Below, one piece after another: positions 62,688-64,000 of a stretch of DNA of 64,000 nt. The stretch spans positions 17,811 to 81,810 of the forward strand of contig SVKA01000005.1 of the NCBI GenBank assembly GCA_015068725.1, written 5' to 3'. Made by a program: the position numbers and the translations under genes. The notes below the pieces were generated by a model that saw nothing but the letters and a program-made list of their open reading frames with translations, did no database searches and was not told the origin of the DNA. Position 1 is the first letter of the stretch. The number at the start of each line of letters is the position of its first letter. This DNA is from Oscillospiraceae bacterium (GTDB lineage: Bacteria > Bacillota > Clostridia > UBA1381 > UMGS1253).

Positions 62688-62903
62688 CTGATTTTACCCC
62701 CCCTAAAAAGCATAGTTTTTTAGAAAAATTAATAGGTAAATATATAAAAGTGTTGGTTTTTCCTTCTTCGGGGATATCCACCAGAAGGCACTTGCCACAA
62801 CAGGGCACATTGCTGAAAATACAGTAAACCCATTGACGGAAATAAAAAATAAGTGATATACTATGTAAAGAAAATATTAAATCAATATAAATGGAGTAGA
62901 TAT

Positions 62904-63308
62904 ATGAATATAGAATATAAAAGTATTCACGATTTTAATTGTACTGAATTAGAGAGGTTATTTCTCTCTGTTGAATGGTCTTCAGGGCATTTTCCCGAAA
63001 AACTTGTTGTTGCTATGAAAAACTTTAATACTGTTTATTCTGCTTGGGATGGGGATAAACTTGTAGGAATGATATGTGCTATGGACGACGGAATAATGAA
63101 TGCATATGTTCATTATCTGCTTGTTGACCCTGAATATCACGGAAAAACTATTGGTAGAACATTGGTTGATATGATAAAACAAAAATATAAAGAATATATG
63201 CGTATCATAGTTATTGCATATGATAGTGAGCAACATTTCTATAATGCTTGCGGATTTGAAAAAAGCAATCAATCTTCGCCGATGTTTATAACAACATTGT
63301 GGACATAA
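62904..63308 (+). CDS. GNAT-family N-acetyltransferase
   Basis: 134 residues from the ATG at 62904, with GGAG upstream; an in-frame ATG at 62853 lacks a ribosome site. GNAT motif A is seen in YVHYLLVDPEYHGKTIGRTLVDMIKQK, where GKTIGR is the acetyl-CoA loop, and the late FYNACGFEKS is motif B. Substrate (small molecule or protein) unknown. Single gene with its own terminator; base composition is more A/T-rich than the housekeeping block. Confidence 0.9.
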   Translation: MNIEYKSIHDFNCTELERLFLSVEWSSGHFPEKLVVAMKNFNTVYSAWDGDKLVGMICAMDDGIMNAYVHYLLVDPEYHGKTIGRTLVDMIKQKYKEYMRIIVIAYDSEQHFYNACGFEKSNQSSPMFITTLWT

Positions 63309-63325
63309 TATTATGGTTTTTATTA

Positions 63326-63357
63326 AAGGATAAAGCATTTTGTCTTTATCCTTTTTA
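63326..63357 (+). terminator. Intrinsic terminator of the acetyltransferase gene
   Basis: AAAGGATAAAG / CTTTATCCTTT (63326-63355) with an 8-base loop and T run. Confidence 0.85.
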
Positions 63358-63450
63358 TTTTTGTGAAAGATAAAAAGTCAATTTCTATGCGAAAACTCAA
63401 CGAAAAAATTATTCCACAGAAAATAAAGTTATAGGTAATTTCAAAATATC

Positions 63451-63479
63451 TTGACAATAAATTAAAATCATGATATAAT
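63451..63479 (+). promoter_or_regulatory. Consensus promoter of the V-ATPase operon
   Basis: TTGACA (63451-63456), a 17-base spacer and TATAAT (63474-63479), an exact consensus promoter about 113 bases before the first gene. Confidence 0.85.
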
Positions 63480-63507
63480 TATTCAGAATAAATATAATGA
63501 TAATTAT

Positions 63508-63552
63508 GGGAACCAGCTGACTGCAGAGGACGTCGGTTCCCTTTTGTTTTTT
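63508..63552 (+). ncRNA. Attenuator-like leader hairpin before the V-ATPase operon
   Basis: GGGAACC (63508-63514) pairs with GGTTCCC (63535-63541), with an inner GAC/GTC and a purine-rich loop (TGCAGAGGAC). A T-rich run follows at once (TTTTGTTTTTT). It begins about 22 bases after the expected transcript start and lies before the first gene, so it is placed as an attenuator. No known RNA class was recognised. Confidence 0.55.
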
Positions 63553-63591
63553 CTACAAAATCATGATTAAATGTGAAAAGGAGATTACATT

Positions 63592-64000
63592 ATGGAAGTA
63601 CAACTCCAAGAGTTAATTGAACAGATCAAAAAGGATGGTGTTGCGGTTGCTGAGACAGAAGCCAAGGACATAGTCGATGCAGCAAAGGCAGACGCCGAAA
63701 AGATTATTGCCGAAGCACAGGCACAGGCAGATAAAATTATGGCTGATGCAAGAGCAGAAACTGAGCGAATGACAAAATCAAGCGAGGATGCAATTCGTCA
63801 AGCAGGTCGCAATCTGTTAATATCTTTTAGAGAAAGTGTGACAAGAGAGCTTAAAACAATTATTAGTGAAAATGTTAACACCATATATTCATCAGATGAA
63901 CTTGCAGGGCTAATTATCAATATTATCGAGTGTTGGGCGAACAAGCCGGATGCAGAAGATATTACTGTGATAATGAACAGTCAAGACATTAATAGATTTG
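63592..64000 (+). CDS. atpE: V-type ATP synthase subunit E, 5' part (cut by window edge)
   Basis: 136 residues are visible before the window ends. The N-terminal half is a long Ala/Glu/Lys coiled coil (about 10-65, ETEAKDIVDAAKADAEKIIA) as in the peripheral stalk subunit E, followed by the start of the globular head (SFRESVTRELKTIISENVNTIY). AAAGGAGA precedes the ATG at 63592. In Clostridia subunit E is often among the first genes of an operon for a sodium- or proton-pumping V/A-type ATPase; the rest lies beyond the window. A subunit H-like stalk protein is a less likely alternative. Confidence 0.8.
   Translation, partial: MEVQLQELIEQIKKDGVAVAETEAKDIVDAAKADAEKIIAEAQAQADKIMADARAETERMTKSSEDAIRQAGRNLLISFRESVTRELKTIISENVNTIYSSDELAGLIINIIECWANKPDAEDITVIMNSQDINRF

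Larger units (their letters stand above)
62491..62903. other. Gene-free stretch with three terminator-like hairpins
   Basis: 413 bases with no supportable gene. It holds three hairpins with T runs (listed separately), then about 210 bases (62690-62900) with no recognisable feature apart from a C7 run near 62697 and weak reading frames. The short frame 62645-62827 has no ribosome site and overlaps the third hairpin. It could be decayed mobile or coding DNA, but nothing identifies it. Confidence 0.5.

Noticed and set aside
62645..62827. 60-residue open frame in the gene-free stretch
   Set aside because: It overlaps a terminator-like hairpin, has no ribosome site and matches no family I know.

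Overview
The window looks like a chromosomal segment of an anaerobic, probably endospore-forming member of the Clostridia (Bacillota), with fairly low G+C. The evidence is an oxygen-independent ribonucleotide reductase (NrdD/NrdG), a SpoVD-type penicillin-binding protein, SpoIID-like and peptidoglycan-binding proteins without signal peptides, an SLH surface protein, RemA, T-box leaders and the start of a V-type ATPase operon. Species cannot be named from the sequence alone. No tRNA, rRNA, CRISPR array or intact insertion sequence was seen.

Left part (1-15.7 kb). A two-component system (kinase cut by the window edge) lies divergent from three genes for spore-envelope-like proteins. Next come convergent nucleotide genes (dut, nrdG, nrdD, with a pair of NrdR-like boxes upstream), a small secreted protein, a large SLH protein, a MetY-type sulfhydrylase and a heterodimeric ABC exporter.

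Middle (15.8-46.9 kb). A long, mostly co-directional housekeeping block: yicC-remA-gmk-rpoZ-coaBC-priA-def-fmt-yugP-rsmB-rlmN-prpC-prkC-rsgA-rpe-thiN. A terminator separates it from the division and cell-wall (dcw) cluster mraZ-rsmH-ftsL-spoVD-murE-murF-mraY-ftsW-murG-murA-ftsQ-DUF881-sbp-ftsZ. Start and stop codons often overlap, so translational coupling is likely. murB, murC, murD and ftsA are absent from the cluster. rsgA appears to use an ACG start codon. mraZ has two promoters and four 10-bp-spaced MraZ boxes. A structured leader precedes spoVD.

Right part (46.9-64 kb). An accessory carbohydrate region (CBM9-like protein, sugar isomerase/epimerase, ECF S component, GH36-like glycosidase, AraC regulator, Gfo/Idh oxidoreductase) is followed by a LysR/sodium-symporter divergent pair. 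A Phe-type T-box then controls a chorismate mutase/prephenate dehydratase, prephenate dehydrogenase and DAHP synthase operon with a DUF554 membrane protein behind it. A second T-box, whose specifier reads best as Ile (ATC), precedes an unusual single-chain protein with an XRE helix-turn-helix, a cupin and an acyl-CoA synthetase. I propose, as inference, that it activates a branched short-chain acid for isoleucine supply. The window ends with a gene-free stretch rich in terminator-like hairpins, a GNAT acetyltransferase, and a consensus promoter plus attenuator-like hairpin ahead of the first V-ATPase gene.
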